Assembly (NCBI RefSeq): GCF_002109495.1
Contig: NZ_LVJN01000020.1
Location: 229,001 to 293,000, forward strand
Origin: Magnetofaba australis IT-1
Lineage (GTDB): Bacteria; Pseudomonadota; Magnetococcia; Magnetococcales; Magnetococcaceae
Direction: 5' to 3'
Length of the DNA: 64,000 nucleotides
The notes beneath the pieces were generated by a model, which ran no database searches, was not told the origin of the DNA, and saw nothing but the letters and a program-made list of their open reading frames with translations. This document shows, piece by piece, positions 18,678-27,289 of this stretch; positions within the stretch are counted from its first letter, which is position 1, and the number at the start of each line of letters is the position of its first letter. Both the position numbers and the translations under genes were made by a program.

Positions 18678-19757
18678 ATGGCGGCGCCGCTGACTGCAAC
18701 CGGATCGTCACGTTTCGCTGCTCTGCTGTGCGCCGCGCTGTGGCTGCTGACTCCCCTTGCCGCGCACGCCGAAGAGGCGCCGAGCGTGGCCAAGACCCAA
18801 CCCGCCGCCGTCGCCGTCACCACCCAAGCCATCAGCGAACTGATCGAACCCCCCACCTACCGCGCTCCGGCTCAGGCGGTGGCGCTGCGTCGCGCCAATC
18901 TCACCGCTCAAGTGGCCGGCGCGGTGGCGCAGACGTTGGTTGAAGTGGGGGATGCGGTCAAACAGGGGCAGCCATTGGCGCAACTGGATGACTGGGAAAT
19001 TCAGCTGCAGGCGCGCCAGGCCGAAGCGGCGGTGGCGGTGCTGCGCGCACAACTCCAGTTGGCCGACCAGCAGTTGGCCCGCGCCAAACAGCTCAAAGCC
19101 AAGGGGCAGGCCAGCGCCGAGTTGTTGGATCAGCGGGTGAGCGAACGCCGTGTCACCGCCGCACGCATTGACGAAGGGCTAGCGGCGCTGCGCAGCGCCC
19201 GCGAGCGTTTGCGCAAGATGACCCTGCGCGCGCCGTTTGATGGCGTGATCACCGCGCGCATGGCGCAGGCGGGGGCGTGGGCGGCGCCGGGCGAGCCGCA
19301 GTTCGAACTGGTGGATCCCACTGCGCTGGAGCTGACCGCCGAGTTGGAGAGCGGACGACTGGCGCTGCTGCGCTCTGGTCGCGCGCTGCGCTTTGAGAGC
19401 GGAGGGCAGACCTATGCGGTGACGTTGCGCGCGGTCACGCCCCTACAGGACGCCGCCACCCGCGCCCAGAGCGTGCGTCTGCGCTTTGATGGCGCCGCGC
19501 CGGTGGCCGGGGCCTCCGGCGTGCTGACCTGGGAGGCCGATGCGCCGCATCTGCCTGCGCGCCTGCTCACCCGCCGAGACGGGACATTGGGCGTGTTTCT
19601 CCAGAGTGGCGAGCAGGCGCGGTTTCATGCGCTGCCGCAGGCGGAGGAGGGGCGTATGGCGCGCATCCCCGACGCTTTGTTAAACGAACACGTGATTATT
19701 CGCGGTCGTGAGGCGCTGCACGATGGCGCCGCGATTACCCTTTCAAATGATTCTTAA
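18678..19757 (+). CDS. RND efflux periplasmic adaptor (membrane fusion protein)
   Basis: 359 residues starting after a good ribosome-binding site (cacagggag). A signal peptide ends near AAHAEE. The order is the adaptor pattern: a lipoyl half-motif (LTAQVAGAVAQTLVEVGDAVKQGQPLAQLDD, about 75-105), a short alpha-hairpin (RQAEAAVAVLRAQLQLADQQLARAKQLKAKG), then the second lipoyl half and beta-barrel region (MTLRAPFDGVITARMAQAG). It bridges the RND pump encoded 55 bp downstream to an outer-membrane channel not found in this window. Substrate unknown. Confidence 0.85.
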   Translation: MAAPLTATGSSRFAALLCAALWLLTPLAAHAEEAPSVAKTQPAAVAVTTQAISELIEPPTYRAPAQAVALRRANLTAQVAGAVAQTLVEVGDAVKQGQPLAQLDDWEIQLQARQAEAAVAVLRAQLQLADQQLARAKQLKAKGQASAELLDQRVSERRVTAARIDEGLAALRSARERLRKMTLRAPFDGVITARMAQAGAWAAPGEPQFELVDPTALELTAELESGRLALLRSGRALRFESGGQTYAVTLRAVTPLQDAATRAQSVRLRFDGAAPVAGASGVLTWEADAPHLPARLLTRRDGTLGVFLQSGEQARFHALPQAEEGRMARIPDALLNEHVIIRGREALHDGAAITLSNDS

Positions 19758-19812
19758 CCCCCCGCAGCTCCGCTGGGCGGGGCTGCAGGCGGGATGATGT
19801 AAGGTCCGGGCC

Positions 19813-22800
19813 ATGCTGCGCGGTTTTCTCTCCAACCACGTTTTCGCCAATCTCACCTTCGCCGTGATTCTGATCATCGGCGTGATCTCCTATTTCCTGT
19901 TGCCGCGTCAGCAGGACCCGGAGATGAACTTCAACTGGATCGACATCACCACGGTGCTGCCCGGCGGCGCCTCCGAAGACGTCGAAAAGCTGGTTACCGA
20001 CGTGCTGGAGGAGGCCATCGAGGGCGTCGATGACATCCGTTTCGTCATCTCCAGCTCGCGGGATTCGGTCTCCAACATTCTGGTGCGCTTCCGCGAACTG
20101 GACCCCCTGGTCTACAACAAGCGGCTGGCCGACCTGCGCCGTGAGATCCAGAACAAAGAGCGCGAGCTGCCAGAGGAGGCGGAGGATCCCAAACTGCTGG
20201 AGATCACCAGCTCCAACGGCTTCCCCACCGTCTCGCTGGTGGCTTCGGGCCAGGCGCGGGGGGAGAACCTGCGCCGTGAAACCCGTCGCATTGTGCGCCA
20301 ACTGGAGCGGCTGTCCGGGGTGGATGCGGTGCAGGCCATGGGCCTCGACGAGCCCGAGCTGCACATTGAGTTCGATGTGCACAAACTGGCCGCAGCCGGG
20401 GTCTCGCCCAGCACGCTGTCGGATCTGATCGCCGCGCGCTTCAAGGACTTCTCCGCCGGTTCCGCGCGCATTGGCTCTGAGAGCTGGGTGCTGCGTCTGC
20501 ACGGGGTGAGCAGCGATCCCGACGCCCTGGCGCGCTGGCCGATCCCCGACTCCCTGCGCCGCATCGGCGCGGCGCCGCAGTTGGGCGCGCTGACCCTGGG
20601 CGATGTGGCCACCGTGAGCCGCGCGCGCTCGGTGAGCACCGCCACCGCCAGCATCAACGGCCAGCCCGGCATTCTGCTCAACCTCACCAAACAGGCCAAC
20701 GTCAACGTGCTGGAGCTCACCGAACGGGTGCGCGACTACGTTGAGGAGTACAATAAGCTCACCGACGTCACCGGGGTCAAACTCACCCTGGCCAACGACT
20801 CCACCTACTTTGTGCGCGACGTGTTGTCGGTGATGCAGACCAACGCGCTGCTGGGTCTGGTGCTGGTGATGATCGCCGCCTGGATCTTCCTGGGCGGGCG
20901 CATTGCGCTGCTGGTGGGGTTGGGCATCCCGTTCACTCTGGCTGGAGCGTTCGCCTCCCTGTTTGTGATGGGGGAGACCCTCAACGTGATGGCGCTGCTG
21001 GGGGTGGTGATCGCCCTGGGCATGCTGGTGGATGACGCCGTGGTGGTGGTGGAGGCGATCCATGTGCGCATCGAGCGCGGCGCCGAGACCCTCACCGCCT
21101 GCGTCGATGGTCTGCGCGAGGTGTTCGCGCCGGTCACCGCCTCGGTGCTCACCACCATGGCGGCGTTCATGCCGCTGATGCTGCTGCCGGGCATTCTGGG
21201 CAACTTCATGAAGGTGGTGCCCATGGTGGTGACCCTGGCGCTGGCCTTCAGTCTGCTGGAATCCTACTGGATGCTGCCCGCCCACGTGGCGGCCATGCGT
21301 TTGAATCTCTCCCGTCCCAATCGCATTCAACGCGCCCGCTCGCGCATCATGCAGGAGCTGCGGCTGTTCTATATCCGTCGCTTGGTCTATGTGCTGCGGC
21401 GTCCGCTGCGCTTTCTGCTCATCTGTCTGCTGCCCCTGGTGGGGGCCATCGGTCTGGTGGCCTCGCAGCAGGTGCGCATGGAGTTCTTCGCATTCGACGC
21501 CTTCCCGCTGTTCTACGTCAACGTCAAAATGCCCCCCAGCGCCTCGTTGGCGCAGAGCCAGGCGGTGGCCGAAGAGGCGGCGCGGCGCGTGGTGGCCAAC
21601 GCCGAACCCGGCGAGTTGGTGGCGGCGGTGCCCTATGCCGGCCTGATGATGACCGAGACCAAACCCTTCTTCGGCGACCGCTTCGCCCAGGTGTTGGTGT
21701 CGCTGGATCCCAAACGCATGCGTGAGCGCGGCATGGACGCCATCGTCGATGGCATGCGCGCGGCGGTGGAGGCCACCCCCGGGCCGGAGGAGCTGACCTT
21801 CTTTATTCTCAAAGGCGGGCCGCCGGTGACCAAGCCGGTGTCGGTGAAGGTGCGCGGCGATGAGTTTGACGCCATTCTCGCCGCAGCGGCGGACCTGAAG
21901 GAGATGATCACAACCATCCCCGGCTCCAGCGACATCACCGACAACTACGTGCCCGGGCGTCCGCAATTGACCCTGGTTCCCGATGACGACGCCATCCGTC
22001 GCGCCGGGCTCTCCCCCGCCGAGACCCTGCGCGTGGCGCGTCTGCTGGCCGATGGCGAAACCCCGGTGAGCTTCCAGCATCAGGGTGAGAAGGTGGAGGT
22101 GCGGGTGCGCGCCGCCCAGCGCCACTGGGCCGACGCCGCCGCGCTGCTGGCCGCGCCCATCGCCCTGCCCGGCGGCGGCTCGGTTCCGCTGGGAACCCTG
22201 GCGCGGGCGGAGATTCAGCGCGGGGTGGACGATATCGCCCACTTCAACTATCGTCGCGCGGTCACCGTGGAGGCGGATCTGGACAAGGAGTTGACCAACG
22301 AAACCCAGGCCGCCGACCTGATCCGCGCCGCCTGGAGCAAAATGCAGTCGCGCCATCCGGGCATCGACTTGGACTTCTCCGGCATTCTCGACGACATCAC
22401 CGAGAGCCAGAACGACATCGCCGTGCTGTTCCTGTTCGGCATCGGCGTGATGTACATGATCCTGGGGGCGCAGTTCCGCAGCTACTTCCAGCCGTTCTTG
22501 ATCCTCATCACCGTGCCCATGGCCTTCTCCGGGGTGGTGTTCGGCCTCTATGTGAGCGGCAACCCCATGAGCCTCTACACCCTCTATGGGGTGGTGGCGC
22601 TGTCGGGCATTGCAGTCAACTCCGCCATTGTGCTGATCTCGGCGGCCAATGACCGGCGCGAATTGGGCATGAGCGCGCGCCACGCCATCGTCTATGCGGC
22701 GCGTCGGCGGGTGATCCCCATCCTCATCACCAGTTTGACCACCATCGCCGGTCTCTTCTCCCTGGCTACCGGATTGGGCGGGGAGTCGCTGCTGTGGGGG

Positions 22801-22941
22801 CCGGTGGCCACCGCCATCGTGTGGGGATTGGCCTTCTCCACCCTGTTGACGCTGTTTTTGACCCCGCTGCTCTATCTGACCTTTATGCGCTGGAGCGAAG
22901 GCCGCGCTCTGCGCCGCGCCGCCAAGGAGGCCACGGCATGA
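19813..22941 (+). CDS. RND family efflux transporter (AcrB-like inner membrane pump)
   Basis: 1042 residues, the normal RND length. It has an N-terminal membrane helix (FAVILIIGVISYFLLPRQQDPEM), two large periplasmic loops and two groups of membrane helices. The proton-relay Asp pair sits in ALGMLVDDAVVVVEAIHVR (helix 4). It should export substrates by proton antiport together with the upstream adaptor. The sequence is a divergent member of the hydrophobe/amphiphile class rather than a close AcrB match, so the substrate is open. The stop overlaps the next small gene by ATGA. Confidence 0.88.
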   Translation: MLRGFLSNHVFANLTFAVILIIGVISYFLLPRQQDPEMNFNWIDITTVLPGGASEDVEKLVTDVLEEAIEGVDDIRFVISSSRDSVSNILVRFRELDPLVYNKRLADLRREIQNKERELPEEAEDPKLLEITSSNGFPTVSLVASGQARGENLRRETRRIVRQLERLSGVDAVQAMGLDEPELHIEFDVHKLAAAGVSPSTLSDLIAARFKDFSAGSARIGSESWVLRLHGVSSDPDALARWPIPDSLRRIGAAPQLGALTLGDVATVSRARSVSTATASINGQPGILLNLTKQANVNVLELTERVRDYVEEYNKLTDVTGVKLTLANDSTYFVRDVLSVMQTNALLGLVLVMIAAWIFLGGRIALLVGLGIPFTLAGAFASLFVMGETLNVMALLGVVIALGMLVDDAVVVVEAIHVRIERGAETLTACVDGLREVFAPVTASVLTTMAAFMPLMLLPGILGNFMKVVPMVVTLALAFSLLESYWMLPAHVAAMRLNLSRPNRIQRARSRIMQELRLFYIRRLVYVLRRPLRFLLICLLPLVGAIGLVASQQVRMEFFAFDAFPLFYVNVKMPPSASLAQSQAVAEEAARRVVANAEPGELVAAVPYAGLMMTETKPFFGDRFAQVLVSLDPKRMRERGMDAIVDGMRAAVEATPGPEELTFFILKGGPPVTKPVSVKVRGDEFDAILAAAADLKEMITTIPGSSDITDNYVPGRPQLTLVPDDDAIRRAGLSPAETLRVARLLADGETPVSFQHQGEKVEVRVRAAQRHWADAAALLAAPIALPGGGSVPLGTLARAEIQRGVDDIAHFNYRRAVTVEADLDKELTNETQAADLIRAAWSKMQSRHPGIDLDFSGILDDITESQNDIAVLFLFGIGVMYMILGAQFRSYFQPFLILITVPMAFSGVVFGLYVSGNPMSLYTLYGVVALSGIAVNSAIVLISAANDRRELGMSARHAIVYAARRRVIPILITSLTTIAGLFSLATGLGGESLLWGPVATAIVWGLAFSTLLTLFLTPLLYLTFMRWSEGRALRRAAKEATA

Positions 22942-23555
22942 GCGAGTCGCCGCAACAGCAGATTCAACTGCGCTATGCGCCGCTGGAGGATCGCCTGCTG
23001 CTGCGCATCAATTCGCCGGATCGCGAAGAGCTGAAGTTCTGGTTCACCCGGCGCATGGTCAAACGGTTGTGGGGCGGATTTGTGTCGCTGTTGGATCAGC
23101 GCGCGGCTCAGAGCGGCGCGGTGGATCCGGTGTCGCGCCGCGCCATGATGGCGTTCAGTCATGAATCGGCCAATGCGGCGGGGGATTTCGCCACGCCGTA
23201 TCAGGAGCGCGATGCCGCGCCTGCGCCTGAGGCGGACGCGGCCAATGCCTCCTCCGACGCCGCCCCGGAGGCGCGTCAGCGCGAGGCGGGCGAGGTGATT
23301 CCATTGGTGGCGACCTGCGCGTTGCAGAATATGGAGGATGGCTCGGTGCGCATGACCCTCAATCCCGAAGAGGGGGAGGGGATCAGCCTGACCATGACGG
23401 TGTCGCTGTTCCACAATGTGTGCAAACTGTTTGGCGACTCCGTGGCCAAGGCCGATTGGGACATGCAGTTGCGTTTTCCTGGCTTGGAGCCGTCGGCGCC
23501 GAGCGGTGGCGCAAAGCCGCGTTCTGCTCAAGGCGGCGATGGCAATCTCCACTAA
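22938..23555 (+). CDS. Conserved-looking hypothetical gene coupled to the RND pump
   Basis: 205 residues from the ATG at 22938, overlapping the pump stop by ATGA. No signal peptide or membrane helix. The N-terminal part (IQLRYAPLEDRLLLRINSPDREELKFWFTRRMVKRLWGG) looks like a folded domain. Residues about 80-115 are Ala/Pro/Asp-rich and low complexity. A second folded part follows (SVRMTLNPEEGEGISLTMTVSLFHNVCKLF). Family not recognised. The tight coupling suggests it is expressed with the pump. Confidence 0.6.
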   Translation: MSESPQQQIQLRYAPLEDRLLLRINSPDREELKFWFTRRMVKRLWGGFVSLLDQRAAQSGAVDPVSRRAMMAFSHESANAAGDFATPYQERDAAPAPEADAANASSDAAPEARQREAGEVIPLVATCALQNMEDGSVRMTLNPEEGEGISLTMTVSLFHNVCKLFGDSVAKADWDMQLRFPGLEPSAPSGGAKPRSAQGGDGNLH

Positions 23556-23606
23556 ATTGTAAATTTCCCTTCACCTTGATGCGCATCAACGCGCGGACGC
23601 TGACGC

Positions 23607-24017
23607 ATGGATAGACTGCGGGAGATCGCTGGCGGTCGTCGTGATGAAGCCAATGGCCAGCGTCAGTGGTGGCGCAACCGCTCGGTGGATCTGTTCGTGT
23701 GGCTGGATGATGCGGGCGCGCTGGTTCGCTTTCACCTCTCCTATGAGGCGTTGGGCAAGCAGCGGGCGTTTGTGTGGCGCGCCGGGCAGCGCTCTGCGGA
23801 GCATCTGGACGTGCGCGGTGGTGAGAGCGATCCGCAGCACAATCGCGCGCCGCTGCTGGATGCGCGGGCGGCGTTGCGGGTGGAGCAGGGTGCGGCGCTG
23901 CTCGATGGCCTGAAATTGGCGGCGACGGATCTGCCCGCAGCCTGGGGGCCGCAGCTGGTGGCGTATATTGCCCAGGCTGTGTCTGGCAATGAAGGTGCGG
24001 AGCAGCCTCAGCAATAA
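23607..24017 (+). CDS. Hypothetical cytoplasmic protein
   Basis: 136 residues, 51 bp after the previous hypothetical gene and on the same strand. No signal peptide or membrane segment. The middle (RSVDLFVWLDDAGALVRFHLSYEALGKQRAFVW) looks like an alternating beta-strand domain and the C-terminus is helical. The base composition matches the surrounding genes. Family not recognised. Probably the last gene of the pump unit, followed by repeat A3. Confidence 0.55.
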   Translation: MDRLREIAGGRRDEANGQRQWWRNRSVDLFVWLDDAGALVRFHLSYEALGKQRAFVWRAGQRSAEHLDVRGGESDPQHNRAPLLDARAALRVEQGAALLDGLKLAATDLPAAWGPQLVAYIAQAVSGNEGAEQPQQ

Positions 24018-24078
24018 TCACGAATTCGTCACGCGGGCCATCAAGTACACGCACAGAGATTCCGGCGCGCACGGAGCC

Positions 24079-24187
24079 AACTCACGAGGGTCCAGGGAAA
24101 TCATTTCCCTGGCGGGTTGAGGGCAGAGCCCTCATGGGTCCAGGGCAAAGCCCTGGTCGGGGTCTGGGGCGAAGCCCCAGTATCTTT
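24079..24187 (+). repeat. Family A palindromic repeat, copy A3 (forward)
   Basis: Starts actcacgagggtccaggg and contains AAATCATTT, TGAGGGCAGAGCCCTCA, CCAGGGCAAAGCCCTGG and CTGGGGCGAAGCCCCAG, ending tatcttt. It lies between the end of the RND unit and the next membrane-protein gene, with only 42 bp left for a promoter of that gene. Confidence 0.85.
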
Positions 24188-24229
24188 AAACGCCTCTCAT
24201 CAGCCCTCTCCAACGTTTAAATAAATCCG

Positions 24230-25426
24230 ATGCACACAGGCGCACTCCTCAATCGTACTCTGCCTTTCGTGGCGCTGCTTTGTCTGATGGCGTTCATCGC
24301 CCATGGCGCGCTCACCGACGCCTATGCCCCCGCCGCGCTGGCCCATGCGGTGCTGGCAGTGGGGATCTTTCCTCTCATCATGGGCAATATCCTCTACTTC
24401 GCCCCCACGCTCACCCGCAGCGCCCCGCCTGCGTCGCGCACGCTGGTTTGGCCGGCTTTGGCGCTGATTGCCGGTGCGTTGGCGTTTTATGTGGTGGCGG
24501 AAGAGCGCCTGTTGCTGCCCATGGCCACCGGTGTGGGCGTTTTGGCCGTGCTGGGGGCGCTCAACTGGACGCTGCGCAGTCGTCGCGCCTGTCTGGGCGC
24601 GCCCAACCCCTGTTTGCGCTGGTATGAACTGGCCCTGGCCAGCCTGTTGATCGGGCTTGTCGCCATTACCGTGGGGCATCTGTGGCCTGAGAGCTGGGAC
24701 GCCATGCGCAGTCTGCACCTGCATATGAACCTGCTGGGCTTCGTCGGCCTGACCGCGCTGGGCACTGTGCAGGTGCTGCTGCCCACCGTAGCGGGGTATA
24801 GCGATGCCGGGGCGTTGGCGCGGCTGCAACGGGATTGGCCTTATGCGGCGGGCGGCGTGCTTGGCATGGCGCTGGGCGGGGCGTTGGCCCATGTGGAGGG
24901 GATCGGCCACTGGGGGCGGATTCTGTCGGTGGTGGGATTGATTCTCTGGCTGGCGCCATTGGTTCGTTATGCTCGCGCCCTGTGGACGCAACGCGCCGCC
25001 GTGGGCGGCTGGCGCGGCGCGGCCAAATCGCTGCTGTGCGCGGTGGGCGGGCTGGCGGGGTTGGCGCTGATGGGGCTGTTCACCCTGCTCGGCTGGGTGG
25101 ATCCCACTAACCTATTGCCTTACTTCTTTATCGCATTTCTGTTCCCGTTGGTCACCGGCGCAGTGGCGTTTCTGGCCCCGCTATGGATCTGGACGGAACT
25201 CCCGCTCATGCCCAAACGTCATAATGCGCAACGCCTGCTGGGATTGGGCGGCGGTTGGCGCGGTTTGGCTTTTCTGCTCTGCGGCGTGCTGGCGGGATTC
25301 GGCGTGGAGGCCGCGCGTCTGGGCGCCGCGCTGGTGGTGGCCTGGTTCCTGGCGCAGGGCATATGGGCGCTGGCCAACCCGCTGCGCGGGGCGCCGCCCG
25401 AGCAACCCTCGCCTTTTGGCGCATAA
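24230..25426 (+). CDS. Polytopic membrane protein, NnrS/heme-copper-oxidase-subunit-like
   Basis: 398 residues with about ten to twelve hydrophobic helices and short loops. Segments such as LHLHMNLLGFVGLTALGTVQVLLPTVAGY and LAHAVLAVGIFPLIMGNILYFAPTL place His residues inside helices, as in NnrS and cytochrome-oxidase subunit I-like proteins that bind heme or metal. NnrS is linked to nitric-oxide tolerance, but no nitrogen-oxide genes are nearby, so only the fold class is suggested. It precedes yciB on the same strand by 113 bp. The first ATG is used; no strong ribosome-binding site is visible. Confidence 0.6.
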   Translation: MHTGALLNRTLPFVALLCLMAFIAHGALTDAYAPAALAHAVLAVGIFPLIMGNILYFAPTLTRSAPPASRTLVWPALALIAGALAFYVVAEERLLLPMATGVGVLAVLGALNWTLRSRRACLGAPNPCLRWYELALASLLIGLVAITVGHLWPESWDAMRSLHLHMNLLGFVGLTALGTVQVLLPTVAGYSDAGALARLQRDWPYAAGGVLGMALGGALAHVEGIGHWGRILSVVGLILWLAPLVRYARALWTQRAAVGGWRGAAKSLLCAVGGLAGLALMGLFTLLGWVDPTNLLPYFFIAFLFPLVTGAVAFLAPLWIWTELPLMPKRHNAQRLLGLGGGWRGLAFLLCGVLAGFGVEAARLGAALVVAWFLAQGIWALANPLRGAPPEQPSPFGA

Positions 25427-25539
25427 GGCGGCAGGATGCGTTGGCCTGTTGGATGCATCTTGTTGTGCAGGAAATAATCGCGCATTGGCCCAGGGATGGC
25501 GCTCTCCCACTCCGATGGCAAGGAAGGCTTTGGAAAATC

Positions 25540-26118
25540 ATGGGTATGCTGTTTGAGCTGCTGCCGGTGGCGGCGTTTTTCGGCGTGTATAAACTCTACG
25601 GCATCTATGCCGCCACTTTGACGCTGATCATTCTGGTGGCGCTGCAGTGCCTGTTCCAGTGGATTCGCCATGGACAGGTCTCGACGATGCTGAAGATCAC
25701 CTTTTGGCTGGTGCTGGGGTTTGGCGGCGCCACGCTGATTCTGCGCAATCCCCAGTTCATCATGTGGAAGCCCACCATTCTGCAATGGTTGTTGGCGCTG
25801 GGCTTCATCGGCACCGGGCTGTTTACCGACAAGCCGCTGACGCAACGCATGCTGGGCGCGCAAGTGCGCATGGATGAGATCCATTGGCGGCGCTTGAATG
25901 TGGCCTGGGCGCTGTTTCTCACCTTCTCCGGTGGGTTGAACCTGCTGGTGGCCTACAGCTTCTCGGAAGCAACCTGGGTCAATTTCAAACTCTTCGGTCT
26001 GATGGGGTTGATGCTGCTGTTCGTGATGGCGCAGACCGCCTACATCATGCGTGTGGCCCACCCCGAGGAGGAGGCCGAAGCCGCCGACAACGACGAGGTC
26101 AACGGCTCGGCGCACTAA
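25540..26118 (+). CDS. yciB: YciB/IspZ inner membrane septation protein
   Basis: 192 residues from the ATG at 25540, downstream of aaggaagg; the ATG at 25546 is an alternative. It has about five membrane helices and the family's landmarks: ELLPVAAFFGVYKLYGIYAATL, FGGATLILRNPQFIMWKPTI, RRLNVAWALFLTFSGGLNLLVAY and VNFKLFGLMGLMLLFVMAQ. YciB (IspZ) acts in inner-membrane and cell-envelope integrity and septation. The gene ends 9 bp from the convergent stop of the next minus-strand gene, with a small GCGCAC/GTGCGC hairpin spanning the junction. Confidence 0.88.
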   Translation: MGMLFELLPVAAFFGVYKLYGIYAATLTLIILVALQCLFQWIRHGQVSTMLKITFWLVLGFGGATLILRNPQFIMWKPTILQWLLALGFIGTGLFTDKPLTQRMLGAQVRMDEIHWRRLNVAWALFLTFSGGLNLLVAYSFSEATWVNFKLFGLMGLMLLFVMAQTAYIMRVAHPEEEAEAADNDEVNGSAH

Positions 26119-26127
26119 GCTTGTGCG

Positions 26128-27129
26128 CTACCCCTTCTTCGGCGTGTTGGCCTCGGCCAGTTCGTCATATTCATCCCAATCCTCGGGATCCTCCTCCCAC
26201 AGCGCCTCATCGTCCCAGGCTTCGGCCTCAGTGGGGGGCTCTGGCGCTTGCCTCTCCTCATCACGTTGGGTCATGCCCGCCTCGCGCAGCCGCTCCAGCG
26301 GCGAGGGCGGGGCTTCCTCCTGACGTGCGGCGCCCACCGCGCGCGGCTTGATCGGCTCGGCGTAGACGCGCTCAATCTCCTCATCGTATTGCGCCTGACG
26401 GCTCTCCAACTGCCGCTCCAACCACGCCTGTTTCCGCTGCATCCAGTCGGGATTCTCCTGGAAGTCGTCCTGCGGCGGTGGCGGTGGCTTCGGCGCCGGT
26501 GGGGATGGGATCTCAAGCGGCGGTTCGGGGCTCTGCTCTGGCCCCGGCTCTGATGTAGACTCCTGCAACGCCTCCGATGCGCCATTCATCGCCGCCAGGA
26601 ACTCTTCGTCAGCTTCGGTCTCACGCGCCGCCGCCAGCAGCTCCAGGCTTTCATAATAGTCCGCCTCTTCCTGATCAGCGGCCAGTTCCGGTTGCCGAAC
26701 CTGGGCCAGTTCCGCTGTCAAAATCCGCGCAAAACCACTGCGTTGACTGGCCTCCGTCTGCGCTTTGGGAGGCTCCAGAAAATAGCCCGGTTGATAGGCG
26801 CGCAGGCGTAGGACGAGGTGATTGATCGCCCAGTTCCAACCTTGGCGCAAGGAGCTGTCGGGGCCAAAAGGGAGCGGTTTTGGGGTATGCTCCGGGCCTT
26901 GGATAATACGCCGCAAAGCCCAGCCGATCATGCCCAGAGTCGTCGCCGCCATCGCCGCCGCCAGCAGCGCGGCGCCCGGCGTGGTGGGCAGGCCCAGAAT
27001 CAGAATCACGATGACCGCCGCCAGCGCCGCCAGGAGAAAAATCGCCTGCGTCCCATGGGCGGCGATCTGCCGCCAATGGGGCCGTCCATCATCGCGCAGC
27101 AGCGCGCGGGGCAGAATCCTCTTGAACAT
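26128..27129 (-). CDS. Membrane protein with acidic proline-rich cytoplasmic tail
   Basis: 333 residues from the ATG at 27129, which follows taggga at the right distance; the frame extends to 27291 but without a better signal. Two adjacent membrane helices (about 25-75: IFLLAALAAVIVILILGL, AALLAAAMAATTLGMIGWAL) are followed by a long soluble region rich in Glu, Ala, Pro and Gln (PPLEIPSPPAPKPPPPPQDD) and an acidic C-terminus (DDEALWEEDPEDWDEYDEL). Probably largely disordered. No family recognised. It is convergent with yciB and divergent from the hybrid kinase gene. Confidence 0.6.
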   Translation of the reverse strand: MFKRILPRALLRDDGRPHWRQIAAHGTQAIFLLAALAAVIVILILGLPTTPGAALLAAAMAATTLGMIGWALRRIIQGPEHTPKPLPFGPDSSLRQGWNWAINHLVLRLRAYQPGYFLEPPKAQTEASQRSGFARILTAELAQVRQPELAADQEEADYYESLELLAAARETEADEEFLAAMNGASEALQESTSEPGPEQSPEPPLEIPSPPAPKPPPPPQDDFQENPDWMQRKQAWLERQLESRQAQYDEEIERVYAEPIKPRAVGAARQEEAPPSPLERLREAGMTQRDEERQAPEPPTEAEAWDDEALWEEDPEDWDEYDELAEANTPKKG

Positions 27130-27289
27130 TTTCCCTACTCGGATATTCCGTGGTAAAGTGTTGCCGCCTGGAAGCGCTTTAGCAGTCAGAATGCGTGAAT
27201 TCTGGAGGGGGCGCCCATTCCGCTGCTTCCAAGACCAATCCCACTGGTAGAATATCATAACCGACGCCAATGTCAGGGTGGCCCAACCC

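Noticed and set aside
19735-22683. 982-residue open frame antisense to the RND pump
   Set aside because: It is His/Gln/Gly-rich with no domain pattern. It is a mirror of the GC-rich codon usage of the real pump gene.
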